From Abyssisolibacter fermentans (GTDB taxonomy: Bacteria; Bacillota; Clostridia; Tissierellales; MCWD3), in contig NZ_LOHE01000049.1 of assembly GCF_001559865.1 (NCBI RefSeq), forward strand, positions 25,182-89,181: a DNA stretch of 64,000 nucleotides. The letters run 5' to 3'. Under the pieces are notes generated by a model, which saw only the letters and a list, made by a program, of their open reading frames with translations, was not told where the DNA came from and ran no database searches. Positions within the stretch are counted from its first letter, which is position 1, and every line of letters starts with the position of its first letter. Position numbers and translations under genes: made by a program. Below are positions 17,646-29,200 of this stretch, in pieces.

Positions 17646-18878
17646 ATGTTTAAAGGACCTGAAAAAATAAGTAAAACTCAACTAATTTATTTTATTATTA
17701 TTGCCTTAAGTGCACTTGGTTTAGGATTTAGCCACAATGTTATATCTAATTATTTCAAAGATGCTTATCAAATTACAGCTTATCAACGCGGACTTATTGA
17801 ATTTCCAAGGGAACTTCCTGGGGTGCTTGTTATATTTATTATTGCTGCATTATCATTATTTTCAGATTTTCGTATTGCCATTGTAGCACAATTATTAAGC
17901 ATAATAGGTATAGGAGTGTTAGGATTTTTTACTCCTCCATTTACAATTATGCTTATTTTCATTTTTATTAATTCTTCGGGAATGCATTTGTTTATGCCGG
18001 TAAAAGACAGCATAGGTATGTCACTAATTAAGGATGAGAACATTGGCAAAAGAATGGGACAATATAAGGGCGTATCAATTACATTTACTATGTTAGCTGG
18101 AATATTAGTTTTTATTGGTTTTAGGGTTGGATTTTTTAGCTTTACAAGCAAAGTTAAATGGATATTTATTATATCCGCATCTATATTTGCAATTGTACTC
18201 ATTCTACTTTTTGTTATAGAAAAACTAATTGGACAACCCATAAAAAGTAAGAAGTTCAATTTTGTTTTCAGAAAAGAATATAAGTATTATTATACTTTAG
18301 TAGTCATGTGGGGTGTACAGAAGCAAATAATGATTGTATACGGACCTTGGGTACTTATTGATATATTAAATAAAAAGACTGACACCTTAGCAGTTTTAGG
18401 TATAATAGGTTCTTTTATAGGAATATTTTTTATGCCTGCTGTTGGGAGATGGATTGATAGATTTGGTATTAAAAAACTACTCTATGCAGATGCTTTATCT
18501 TTTATATTTGTATATTTTGTATATGGACTATTGAGTGCAGGATTTAGTTCAGGAGCATTAGCTACCATAGGCATTCCTGTATTTCTAGCTTATATCTTGT
18601 TCATATTTGATAGAATGTCTACTCAGATGGGTATGATAAGAACTATCTATTTACGTTCTATAGCTGTGAAAACCTCTGATATCACACCTACATTATCCTT
18701 AGGTCTTAGTTTAGATCATGCAGTTTCAATTATATGTGCTTACTTAGGAGGAATTGTTTGGAGCTTATGGGGTCCACAATATATATTCTTTTTGGCAGCA
18801 TCTCTTTCTTTGGTTAACTTATATGTTGCTAGTAAAGTAAAAGAAGATAAAATAACTAAGTTAAGAAGTAATACATAG
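17646..18878 (+). CDS. MFS transporter
   Basis: Encodes 410 residues with about twelve hydrophobic helices in two groups, split by a basic loop around residue 200 (KLIGQPIKSKKFNFVFRKEY). The loop between helices 2 and 3 (PRELPGV) and GRWIDRFGIKKLL in the second half fit major facilitator family drug/metabolite carriers. GAGGAG lies 9 bases before the ATG at 17646; two earlier ATGs are out of frame. It is monocistronic on the plus strand. The substrate cannot be inferred. Confidence 0.8.
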   Translation: MFKGPEKISKTQLIYFIIIALSALGLGFSHNVISNYFKDAYQITAYQRGLIEFPRELPGVLVIFIIAALSLFSDFRIAIVAQLLSIIGIGVLGFFTPPFTIMLIFIFINSSGMHLFMPVKDSIGMSLIKDENIGKRMGQYKGVSITFTMLAGILVFIGFRVGFFSFTSKVKWIFIISASIFAIVLILLFVIEKLIGQPIKSKKFNFVFRKEYKYYYTLVVMWGVQKQIMIVYGPWVLIDILNKKTDTLAVLGIIGSFIGIFFMPAVGRWIDRFGIKKLLYADALSFIFVYFVYGLLSAGFSSGALATIGIPVFLAYILFIFDRMSTQMGMIRTIYLRSIAVKTSDITPTLSLGLSLDHAVSIICAYLGGIVWSLWGPQYIFFLAASLSLVNLYVASKVKEDKITKLRSNT

Positions 18879-19130
18879 CTTATAATATAAATATTGCAAA
18901 GCCTTTCATTTTAAAAATCCCCCTTCTTATTCAAACGCTAATATTTACCGTCTAAATTTACCCCTTAGCATCAAGTCTTAAAGTATAAAACCTCCTTATC
19001 CACTCAGGTTGCTTCATTACTTCATCTTTAATCTTTACAAGTATCTTCCTTCCGGTTCTCCTATCCTGCATAGCAAACAATCTCACCCTAGCATTAGAAG
19101 AACCGATGCACTTATTTTGATCACCAAAAA

Positions 19131-19191
19131 CCGTCCCTTTCGATTCGCGAACGAAAAGACAGACTGTTTTAACGCAGTCTGCCGTCCCCTT
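19131..19191 (-). repeat. GGGACGG palindromic (REP-like) element
   Basis: On the minus strand the element starts GGGGACGGCAGACTGCG, contains a CAGACTG/CAGTCTG stem and a second stem with TTTTCG/CGAAA, and ends GGGACGG. GGGACGG-bounded palindromes are common in Clostridia beside Y1-type transposase remnants. An 83-codon minus frame across 18958-19209 (GSSNARVRLFAMQDRRTGRK) runs through it and is probably not a functional gene. Confidence 0.55.
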
Positions 19192-19224
19192 GTTTAAATC
19201 TCTAACCATAAAACTTTGCGAATT

Positions 19225-21594
19225 TTAATTGTGAATATTTAAATAATTCCACAGTCCATTCAACGTTACGATTGTTTGTTCATGAGTATATGGCAGTTTT
19301 GGCGAAAAATCCAACTTTGTTTCACAAGTGCCTTTCATTACTCCAGCGTTGTATATGGCATTCACCGAATCTAACGCCCAAGGGCTTAATGCCTGTGCGT
19401 CGCTCCACATAACTGGCTTAGTGTCAAAATTTACTTCTAAAGTTTTCAATATATTCACAAGCATAGTCGCCGCCTGTTCTCTCGTAATAGAAGCATCTGG
19501 ACTAAACAGTTTTTTAACCACGTCTGTACCAGATGTAATACCCAAAGCTGCCGCCGCGCGTATTGCCTCATCATCAGTATCCTTAAACGTAAATAAGTTG
19601 AGGTCTCTTTCTTTTAAAACATCCATAATTGTTTTATTGTAATACTTTTCAATAAAATTTACAGCGGCACGACAAAAATCTACGCGACTAGTTTCACCAC
19701 GATAATTTACATTTATTTCAGGTATTATTAAGCCTTTATTCGCTGCCTCTGCATATGCATCATATGCCCACGAAGACGGCATATCACCATCATAATTATG
19801 CGCTTTTTTTGGAAATTCTCGTGTTGTTTGCACAATTGAGTATCTATTTGTATTTTCATCGTATGCAATCATACGATCAATATTATGTGCAGTTAACCAG
19901 TCAATCTTTTCACCAGATAAAATTTCAAATATCACATTAGCTCTGTTAGGCTTTGAAATAATATCACATTCGTGTGCATATGAGTGCAACTTAGGTTGAT
20001 AGTAATAAAAATTATAACTTGAAAATATTTCAACTGATTCATCTTCAAAAGAATCAACATCAGGTAAAAATGTTTTTGTAACATAATTATCAATTAAATT
20101 TGAAATTTCATTGTAACAAAAAGAGAAAACCTTATTCATTTCATCTTTGCTTCCATATTTCTTTATTAGAGTTAGTGGTATACTAAACCCTTGCGCACTA
20201 TTTATAGTATAGCATGGAACATCATTTGTAATACAGACATGGGATGCTAAAGCTCCACCTAAAGAGTGTCCTGTAATTACGGGGGCATCCTCATTATGCT
20301 TGGCATAAAAGTCTAGAGCATGATCAAACTGCACATTAAGTTGACCGTTCCCCATTAACAAATCAGCCTTGATACTTTGCCACATAGATATTTCCGTCCC
20401 CCGATATGCTATAATACCCTGATCATTACAATTTTTAAGATAAACCACTGAAAATGTAGAACCATTGTCATAACGCACAAAATCTTCAACAACATATCCA
20501 CCTATCACGGCATTTATAAAATCGCGCATTGTGACATGACCATATCCCTTAAATCTAGGTAAATCTTTGTCTATGTCTTTCCATGAAAGGTTTTCTTGCA
20601 GGTTCAATGTTTCTGATACAGTTTTTCCCTTTTCCAATTTCTTAGAGTAAGCAAACATACTTGCTGCAAAACACTCAAGTTCAAAAGGTTTAGATTCGGC
20701 TTTTTCCCAAACAGCATATAGTATAACAACAGGTTTATCTAAAGCTGTTTCTCTAATATACCAATTAGAATTATCCATATGTAGCGCGTTGTGACTGTTT
20801 AACCATATAGGCGTTGTATTTTTATTTATTGAATATCCCCTAAAATTATATTTTTCTTGTTTATTATTTGGGTATTCAGGAGTTATATTTGTTTTACCAA
20901 AAGTAGAAAAAACTTTTTTAGGTAAACAATCACTATAATTAGCTGGATATTCTGCCCAAACCTTATTGAATCCATCCTCAAGCTCAAAACAGAAATTCAT
21001 GTCAAAATTAAGATCTACAACAGAAAACACGTACTTTTTATCAAATTCACATATAAAGCCTTGGGAATCTGATGGTCTTAAAGAATTTAGTCCACGTTTG
21101 TTTAATTCAGCTACATTTTGATCCCACGGGCTTTTCCATGAATTCGGCTCATTTGTTGATGAATCCCATATATTATCGCTTATTGGAGTAAAGTAAAATT
21201 TATCACCTTCCACGCCTTCTTCAGGTTCATGCATTATTCCAATAGTATTACCTGAAGAATTCCAAACCCACGCTCTAGTATTACCACCCGAGAATGCACA
21301 AGCCCCTGTCCATCCAAGAGTGGAAAGATTGGTGACTGCAACCTGTTCGTCGTACGTATCAAGTGTAACAAGATATCCTCCCATATCTTCACATAAAGTT
21401 TTAGCCTGATACCAAGTGAAGTTTCCTTTAAAAGCCAAATAGGTATGTCCATTATAATACATGCTGTCTTCAGGAACTAGCCCATCAATGAGATGTCCTT
21501 CATTATGCTTTTGCACATTCTCAGCGTTTACCTGTAATGTTACAAAATTCATAACAAAAAAAACTAAAAGCAAACCTCTTATAATCTTTTTCAT
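19225..21594 (-). CDS. SLH-anchored surface protein with C-type lectin and lipase domains
   Basis: Encodes 789 residues. A signal peptide (1-25) precedes a C-type-lectin-like domain at ~42-190 (NFTWYQAKTLCEDMGGYLVT, ending GFICEF). A beta-repeat segment ending ILYAVWEK (~190-300) and a class-3 lipase-like alpha/beta hydrolase at ~330-560 follow. The nucleophile elbow GHSLGG puts Ser at ~444, and IIAYRGTE is the oxyanion region. The C-terminal 150 residues are SLH repeats (TREQAATMLVNIL) that hold the protein to the wall. It may act on lipids or glycolipids outside the cell, with the lectin domain giving targeting; that is inference. It is monocistronic. Confidence 0.82.
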   Translation of the reverse strand: MKKIIRGLLLVFFVMNFVTLQVNAENVQKHNEGHLIDGLVPEDSMYYNGHTYLAFKGNFTWYQAKTLCEDMGGYLVTLDTYDEQVAVTNLSTLGWTGACAFSGGNTRAWVWNSSGNTIGIMHEPEEGVEGDKFYFTPISDNIWDSSTNEPNSWKSPWDQNVAELNKRGLNSLRPSDSQGFICEFDKKYVFSVVDLNFDMNFCFELEDGFNKVWAEYPANYSDCLPKKVFSTFGKTNITPEYPNNKQEKYNFRGYSINKNTTPIWLNSHNALHMDNSNWYIRETALDKPVVILYAVWEKAESKPFELECFAASMFAYSKKLEKGKTVSETLNLQENLSWKDIDKDLPRFKGYGHVTMRDFINAVIGGYVVEDFVRYDNGSTFSVVYLKNCNDQGIIAYRGTEISMWQSIKADLLMGNGQLNVQFDHALDFYAKHNEDAPVITGHSLGGALASHVCITNDVPCYTINSAQGFSIPLTLIKKYGSKDEMNKVFSFCYNEISNLIDNYVTKTFLPDVDSFEDESVEIFSSYNFYYYQPKLHSYAHECDIISKPNRANVIFEILSGEKIDWLTAHNIDRMIAYDENTNRYSIVQTTREFPKKAHNYDGDMPSSWAYDAYAEAANKGLIIPEINVNYRGETSRVDFCRAAVNFIEKYYNKTIMDVLKERDLNLFTFKDTDDEAIRAAAALGITSGTDVVKKLFSPDASITREQAATMLVNILKTLEVNFDTKPVMWSDAQALSPWALDSVNAIYNAGVMKGTCETKLDFSPKLPYTHEQTIVTLNGLWNYLNIHN

Positions 21595-22008
21595 GTAATT
21601 TTTTCCTTTCTTTTTAATATTACTATGTTTTACAATATTATAACATATACATAAACATTATTCATTAATTCATAAACAACCATAATGAATAATTTCCCTA
21701 ACATATTACCTGAAAAAAATTATTATTCTTTCATCTTTACCTCTAATAATCTTTGATGTTTCAACTCAACCCTTAACCTATCTAGCTCCACATTACTTTC
21801 CATATCTATCAATATAATGAAATCATAATGAAAATAGGAGCATAGAGCATATCAACTTGTTTCCCGTATTATGTAGGAAAGAACTAATGTGATAAACCTC
21901 AGGGTTTTGAGGACAGAGTCCCCAATTAATGCTCGTTTAATATTTCTGAAATTTTTTTTTAGCTGATTTATTACTAAATCCCAATCGGGATACTTTCTAG
22001 TCCAACTT
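21595..22008. other. Intergenic stretch with a diverged copy of the 15.4-kb spacer
   Basis: Sequence around 21760-21860 (CATAATGAAAATAGGAGCAT) resembles 15440-15500 (GTAATAAAAATAGGATCAT), so the two spacers share an old repeat. A short CCTCAGGGTTTTGAGG stem lies at 21897-21912. No gene was seen. Confidence 0.35.
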
Positions 22009-22037
22009 AAAAAACCATAAAATATTATGGTCTTTTT
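22009..22037 (-). terminator. Terminator of the lipoprotein gene
   Basis: AGACCATAATA and TATTTTATGGTTT pair, followed by TTTTAAG on the minus strand, 12 bp after the stop at 22049. It is a typical short intrinsic terminator. Confidence 0.65.
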
Positions 22038-22048
22038 ATTAAAATATG

Positions 22049-22843
22049 TTATTTTCTAATCAACACTGTATCAAGCTGCATTGGGTAACTTTCCATAATT
22101 GAATTGTAGTAAACTATTAATGTATCCCCTACTTTAACATCAGCTAAATTGAACTCAACTGATTCATAGCTAAGATTGATTTGGTAGACACCATTGCTTG
22201 TATCTTTTAAAAGAGCGTTTAGATTCCCTTCTTTATCTCTAGTTAATTCTGTAATAGTTAAGTCTAATTTACTATCTTCTTGCAATACGAAAACAGCACT
22301 ATTTCTGTCACCAAAATCTATTGTATAAACTGTAACTCTTTCACCTTTATTTAAAAATAAGTTTTCATCAAAGTTTGCAAATTCAATCTCTTTACCTTCT
22401 GATTTTACAGTAAATTTATCTTTTTTAAACGATACTACTTCACCATTTATCTGCTTGATAGGATCTCCCATGCTAGTATGCGAAATTGTATGGTTATCTT
22501 TCTTGAATTCTTTTAAATAATTTTTATTTTCGCCTTTAATAAGTTGTACTTCCTGATGCAAATAGAAGTTCTTATTCTCACCATTGTATTCATACACTTG
22601 AACTACATCCCCACCAATAATGTGAATAAATTCACCGTCAAATTTCATTATCTTACCAATTACAATTACTTCACCAACTTTAATCTCTTCAGTTGAGGTT
22701 ACGATATACTCCTCTTTTGTTAACGATTTATCTGTGTCACCAGCTTGAGTTACAGCACAAGTTTCATTTGTTTGACTTAATGTACATCCTGTTATTGCTA
22801 AAAAAAAGGATGCAATAACACCCATAATAATTAATTGCTTCAT
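22049..22843 (-). CDS. Lipoprotein of unknown function
   Basis: About 264 residues from the ATG at 22843, which follows TGGAGG; the frame is open upstream. The signal MKQLIIMGVIASFFLAITGC ends in a good lipobox (AITGC), so it is membrane-anchored outside the cell. The rest is beta-rich, with three similar stretches about controlled values or pathways (VGEVIVIGKI, INGEVVSFKKDKFTVKSEGK, VGDTLIVYYN) that suggest repeated OB-like or beta-barrel modules. No enzyme motif is seen. It is monocistronic, with its own terminator. Confidence 0.65.
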   Translation of the reverse strand: MKQLIIMGVIASFFLAITGCTLSQTNETCAVTQAGDTDKSLTKEEYIVTSTEEIKVGEVIVIGKIMKFDGEFIHIIGGDVVQVYEYNGENKNFYLHQEVQLIKGENKNYLKEFKKDNHTISHTSMGDPIKQINGEVVSFKKDKFTVKSEGKEIEFANFDENLFLNKGERVTVYTIDFGDRNSAVFVLQEDSKLDLTITELTRDKEGNLNALLKDTSNGVYQINLSYESVEFNLADVKVGDTLIVYYNSIMESYPMQLDTVLIRK

Positions 22844-23165
22844 TTTTAACCTCCATTCATTATATAAAATTATCCAATATATTAGGTTAGACAATATTTT
22901 TATTAAAAAGTTCCCATTTTTAACCGATTGAAGCAGTTAAAATCATACAACTAAATAGTAAAAAATTATAATCTTTTCCTTTCAAAAGTTTCATAGTAAT
23001 ACCTTGAATTTCTAGATTTTTTAGGACCATCCATTTGATTATAGCTGTTTTAAAGTTGGTTTATTATGAAAAGCTATACTTTTTTATTTGAATATTCTAA
23101 TCCTTATTATTGATAATATGTTATTTACATGCAAATAAGCTTAATAGGCTAAAGTCTATAATAAA

Positions 23166-23199
23166 AACTGAAATCTAGCCAAATGGTTAGATTTCAGTT
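23166..23199 (-). terminator. Terminator of the giant surface protein gene
   Basis: AACTGAAATCTA pairs perfectly with TAGATTTCAGTT across a 10-base loop and is followed by TTTAT on the minus strand, 63 bp after the stop codon at 23263. Confidence 0.8.
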
Positions 23200-23262
23200 G
23201 AATATTTTACCTTATATTGTTTTTTGTTCATTTTATAATATTTCTTATCTATATTTTAACTT

Positions 23263-26200
23263 TTATCTAATAGCACTCATTATTTGATTATAAGCCCAAT
23301 GCTCATTTGTTAAGTCTTTAAATGGGTTTACTATACCACCAACATTTATTTCTCTGTTGATAAGTTTATTGACTATGGTAACTGTCTCTGCTCTCGTTAT
23401 AAAATCATTTGGTTTAAATTCATTATTATATCCATTTACTAAACCTAACTTATAACATATTTCAATTTCTGCTTTTGCCCAGCTTTTATCAATATCCTTT
23501 AAAGTAACTTCTCTATAGGATTGTACTTTATCTACATCAAGAATATTTATAACAATTTTTACAAATTCTGCTCTAGTAATATTGTTATTAGGTTTGAATG
23601 TTCCGTCTGAATATCCATTTATATAGCCTAGACTACTAAGCTGCATGATTGAATCCTTTGCCCACATATCAATATCAGTAAAACTCTTACTATCACTAGC
23701 TTTTATATCTGCTAAAATATTATTTAATAATGTTGCTGTTTGCCCTCTAGTGATATAATCATTTGGACCAAAGTTACCGTTAGGGTAACCATTTACATAT
23801 GCTAAAGTGTCTATATCTTCTTCATATATACTGCTATCAAAAATCAAATCCTCTGATAAAATATAGTCTGAGCAGTGGTCTATAGTAAATTTGACCTCTC
23901 CTTTACTATTTGTTTTTAACAATCCGTAATTTTCTAGCTTGTTTGTATTATTGTTATAGTAGTATAAGAACAACTCTTTATTTTTATAGCTATTTCCAAT
24001 ATCTACAGCAACTTCTCCCTGAGTTGGTAATTCTCCATGATACGCGAAATATAAATTAACTATATCACTATCCCCTGTCAATTTCTTAATATGACTTTCA
24101 TTAGGAGAATCAAGCGATAAACCAAAGTTTATCTCTTTTGTATTAACATCCTTGAATTCACTCTTGCCATCAAAGAATATAGAATAAAAATCACCATTTA
24201 ATAATAGTGTTCTACCTGATTCTTCTTTCAGTTGATCAAAATACTTCATAGATATTTTACTGTTATTCTTTATATTCATCTGCAAAGTGTCACTAGCTTT
24301 AAAGTAATCCTTATCTTTTGAACTAGAATTACTATCTGGATAAGGTATAGTAATATTAACAGTATAGGTTTTTACTACTTGACCATCTTCTGATGTTACC
24401 TCAATAGATATCACATTTAATCCATAACCTATAGAAATATCAGCTTTACTTCCTTCTAACTCAGTGCCATTAACCTTAATAGTTGACTTAGGATTAGCTA
24501 CTGCAAGCTCTATTGTTGTATTCTTTGGCTTGTCTATTGTTATATCGTAAGTATACACATCCCTTTCAAAATAAAGGGGAACACCAGTTATTGTGAGTAT
24601 CCCAAGATCAGCATTATCCTTATCTAAAACTGCATCAGAGTATAATACTTCACTTAACTCTGCCACACTATTAAATACAAACCTTTGGGTAGCTTTCTCT
24701 TCGTAACCTAATTTAATCAAGCCACTATTTTCTTTACTAACATCATAGCTTTGCTTTTGCTCTATTACTTCACCTGCTTTGTTCTTTATAGAAACAATCA
24801 AGTTACCATCTGTAGTTTCTGCAAGTGAATTATTTTTTACTGTAACATCTACTATTGTTTTGCCTTCATCTATGCTTTGCTTTGTTAGAATCGTAACCTT
24901 CTGATTATTTTGTTTTTCAATCAAACTTTCAAAGGTTACACTTTTTTTATTATTAGCTTCTTTTATTTCTGGAAGTTTGACATATTCATCATCATCAGTT
25001 TCTTCTTCTATTTTTGCATAACTATAAATAGTGATTCCGCCACTTGGTATCTCCATTCCATCTTCTAATAAATCAGCTATTATAAATCTAACTCCTGAAG
25101 AGTATGTTCCTTTATTAATTTTTTCGATATCATCAGAGCTTGTTATGGTAACTGAATTAAGTGGTTCTCCTTCAAGGTTTGCATTATCATAAAATTTAAC
25201 CAAAATTCTATGTTTGTTATCATCTAACTTTATACCTGAATCGTTATACAAGGAAAATGCAATATCTCTTAATCCTTCGCTTTCTCCCACTATATCAATT
25301 CTTGATATTCCTACATCTGGGAAGACCATATATAGTTTACCGTCTTCTGATACACTCTCAGATTTATATTTAGCAGTTACTTTATAATCTACATTTAATA
25401 TATTCTCTGGTACTGTATAATAAACTGTAAATGTCTTGCTGCTTCCTGATACTAGAGGATATTCAAGATTGAAATTCTTTGTAGCTCCATCAAGCTCAAT
25501 ATCAACTGTATTTATCTCATCAATACCACTATTATACACTTCAATTTGAACTGGTATTTCCATACCCGATCTTACACTTTCCAAATCATAATAAACACTA
25601 TTGATTCTAATACAATTGTTAAAAACTCCTGTAGCAGTTAATAATTCTGATACACCTTCTTTAACATAGATGCTTCCACTCTCTGCTGAATAACGTTTCT
25701 CTTTACCACTATTATAATCTGTAGCTAAAATAACAGTCTTGATATTACCTTCATCTGTTGTCCTAGCATCAAAATGATCTATTAGAGTATAGTCATCCAT
25801 TACAGCCAATTGATTTGGTGATGTTGCAAAAAAGCTTTTATCTTTAGCTAGTATTTTTACACCGTATAATCCATCTTTATCCGCTAGAGCTTCATTATCG
25901 CCATCACTTGTATCACTCTTCATAGGTTCAACCCAAACTATTGAAATATCATCAATAGGTTCTCCCTTAGAAAATTTGAATTTGCTACTTATATTTACAT
26001 TTGAACTACTTACAACTTCTTTTATACTATCTATAAATCCATTGTAAATCGCACCTTCATTATTGAACGCACTTAGCCTGATATCGCTAGCACCATTTAC
26101 GCTATACCATCCGATAACAAATCTTTCTATACCGTCATCAAATCTATGAGTAGTAATTTGTGGATTTTCGTCAACATAGTCATCATTGGTTGCCCTAACA

Positions 26201-29200
26201 CTTTGTACAAGCTCACCATCTACGTCTATTACAGAATATAGCACTTCTAGATTATTGTTGTTTTGCTTTGCATTAGGATCTCCTGCACCGACTGTTTTTT
26301 CAACAGTATATACAACACTGCTTGTTCCATCATCAAGCATTTCAGCCTCAATACCCATTATATTTCCTAATGTACCATTATATAATACCTTAGCATCTCT
26401 ACTCCATGTTTTTGAAGCTTTATCATAGATTTTATACACTATTTTGTCATTTCCACCAAACTCAATTGCCTTTTGTGCATCTTCTGCATAAGCACTACGC
26501 CATGCTACAAGTACCTTGTCACCATTAGTAGAAACAACAGGTGCTAAGTCCACATTCTTATTATCTGAAAGAGCCACAGGAGTTGACCATTTACCATTAG
26601 AGTATATACTTGCCATAATTTCAGTACTATTTGTCATTAAAGCTATATCCTCATTTGTGAGCTCAGTTCCTGCATCTTTGTTGATACTCTCAGTTTGAGT
26701 TACCCATGTTGCAACTGCAAAATTATCATCTCCAGCTACATTTAAATATGAATCTCCATATCCTAAGTTTTCTTCATAAAGCTCTGACCCTTCTTCATAA
26801 GAATTTCCAGAACGTTTACTGAAACACACTTTTGTCTTTTCTACATCACTACTGTCCATATCCGATAAATAAACCAATAGTTCTCCATCATCAGTAAACT
26901 TAGGATTTGAATAAGGGTATGAATTTGTCTCAAGACTATCTACCTCATTTGTTTCATCAATAGACATAATCCCTATCTTATCTAGACTAGCAACAAGTAA
27001 TGCTTTCCCCTTAGCTATACTATTTTTAGCAGGACCTTTCCATTCACGGTCATAATGTTCTAGGTAGTCTCTATCTTCAAGTGTAACAGTTTGGTATGCA
27101 ACTTCCATATCCATTCCACGATTATTAAATGTATTAGAAGCTATTACACTAATTGGGTCATTTTGAATAGTACCATTCTTATGTTTTTTCCAATAGTCAT
27201 CAATTTTATCCCAGCTAAAATATTCCTTAGCAGCTGTATATCCAGCACTTGCAAGTATTTTAGTATAGTCAATAAAACCTAATTTTGCTTTAAACTCAAT
27301 ACCTACTCTACCTTCTGCTCTCAATTCACTACCAAATAATTTTTTATCCTTATCAAGATAATCTCTGTTTAGCCACCTTAAAGTATAGCTGAGGTCTTGG
27401 TCGCCAAATACTCCTACTTTAAGTGCAACTATAGAATAATCAACACCAATACCGCCAAAAGCCTTTACATAAAGATCAAATCTAAGTTCTTTTAAGTAAT
27501 CATTCACAAACTTTTCATCATATAGTCTTTCAATTTTTGTACCAGAATGCGATGCCATAGAATATGAAAAAGATACAGATCCATTTGCATCAAACTCTGC
27601 GGTTACAGGTACATATCCTAACATAGAATTAATGAGGATTTGGCTGTTAATACCAGCTGCTGCATGGATGTTAGTACTTGTAGTAAACATCTCCCATTTC
27701 ATATCATCAAAGTTATATCTTATCTTACCAGTAACATATCCTCCACCTTCAAATGATGGACTTAAACTTGTCATTTTCTTAGTTTTACCTTCACCTTTGA
27801 AGCCTTCTTTATAATCACCAGCTAGTAAATCTCTTGTGTCAATTGCACTATCTACACCAAGGCTAAATTCTCCAGCATCCTCACTAGGTCCTGTTAAATA
27901 CGTACCTGTCTTCTCTCTATCATCTATACCTCCCACATCTCCATATCCAATATTAACCTTAATTATTGTGTCAAATACTGCAGGATCAGAGGTAGGTTTA
28001 AGCATCATTTGAATCACAGACGTATCTAAACCTTCTACGCTGCCTACTCCTTCTAATACTTTACTGATTATTCTATCAGAAGTATTAAAGTCATCTTTAC
28101 CTGACTTCATAATCTCACTTAACATTTTATTCGGGAATCCAGTAACTTCTCCATCCTCTGTTATATCAATATTAATAAGATTTACGATGTTAAAATGGTA
28201 AGGTAATTTGGCAATCTGTTTGTTATCTTTATTTACTTTTATAAATATACTTCTTGATAGTCTATCTCCCATCCAAAGAGTATCTTTATTTAATCTAAGC
28301 CTATGGACTAAAATAGGGTAACTAGAAAACGGATAATCCACCATGCTATAACTCTGCCCAGTTGGCACATCCTTAAACTGGTCAACTATTTCAGATGTAT
28401 AGCTGTCTCCTATTTTTCCATCTAAACAAAGTATAGTAGAAACAAGCTCAATATTAGGAAAGTTTTTATTAGGTCCAATCTTAGATGCATCCTTATTAAT
28501 CTTTAATTCTGATCCATCTTCAAAACATACATTATTCTTATATAAATATGAAGAAGCCCCATCACCTGCTTCTATACTTGTTAAAATGACTTTATTCTCT
28601 CCATTTTGAACATATTTGTTATTGTTAACATTACCATCTACTTTAATAACTTCTGGATAATACTCACCATTTGGAAACTGAAGTTCAAAAACAAACTCTA
28701 TATCATCCGTTCCATTTAACTCTTCTTTATTATTACTTACCCAAAACTGTGTACTATCAAGATTAACTTCAAAAACTCCATCTCTAACACTAACAGTTTG
28801 GTCAACTTTACCATCATGATCATTAATCAATGCACTTTCACAATACTGTCTGTTTTTGTATACGCCACCTCTTAAAGTAACATTTCCATCATAGACACTA
28901 CCATCTTTTGTAGTTAAAGCTATTGAAGGCTTTGTTACAGGTCTGAGCTCAGCAATATTTAGTGGATAAAGCTTATTTTTGGTTGCATCCTGTTCCTTAG
29001 TTTTTAGGTTATTATTATAAACAGTTCCTAAATACACATTTCCATTGTACGATGATTTAAAATAAATATCACTGTTTATTCCGTTTTCTTCATATATTGC
29101 AATAGCTCCTTTGCTATTTGTAGTAACTGTCTTTTTCTCACTTCCAACGTAGTATGTCAGCTCTGTCTCTGTTTTTGGAAAAGCTTGAAAAAGATAAAGT

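Noticed and set aside
19160..19191. CAGACTGCGTTAAAA resembles the end of the IS1182-type element
   Set aside because: It is part of a small CAGACTG/CAGTCTG stem in the GGGACGG element, and no transposase or second end is near; similarity is probably coincidental.
18958..19209. 83-codon minus frame (MVRDLNKGTADCV...)
   Set aside because: It runs through the GGGACGG palindromic element and ends without a recognisable domain; treated as repeat-associated, not a gene.
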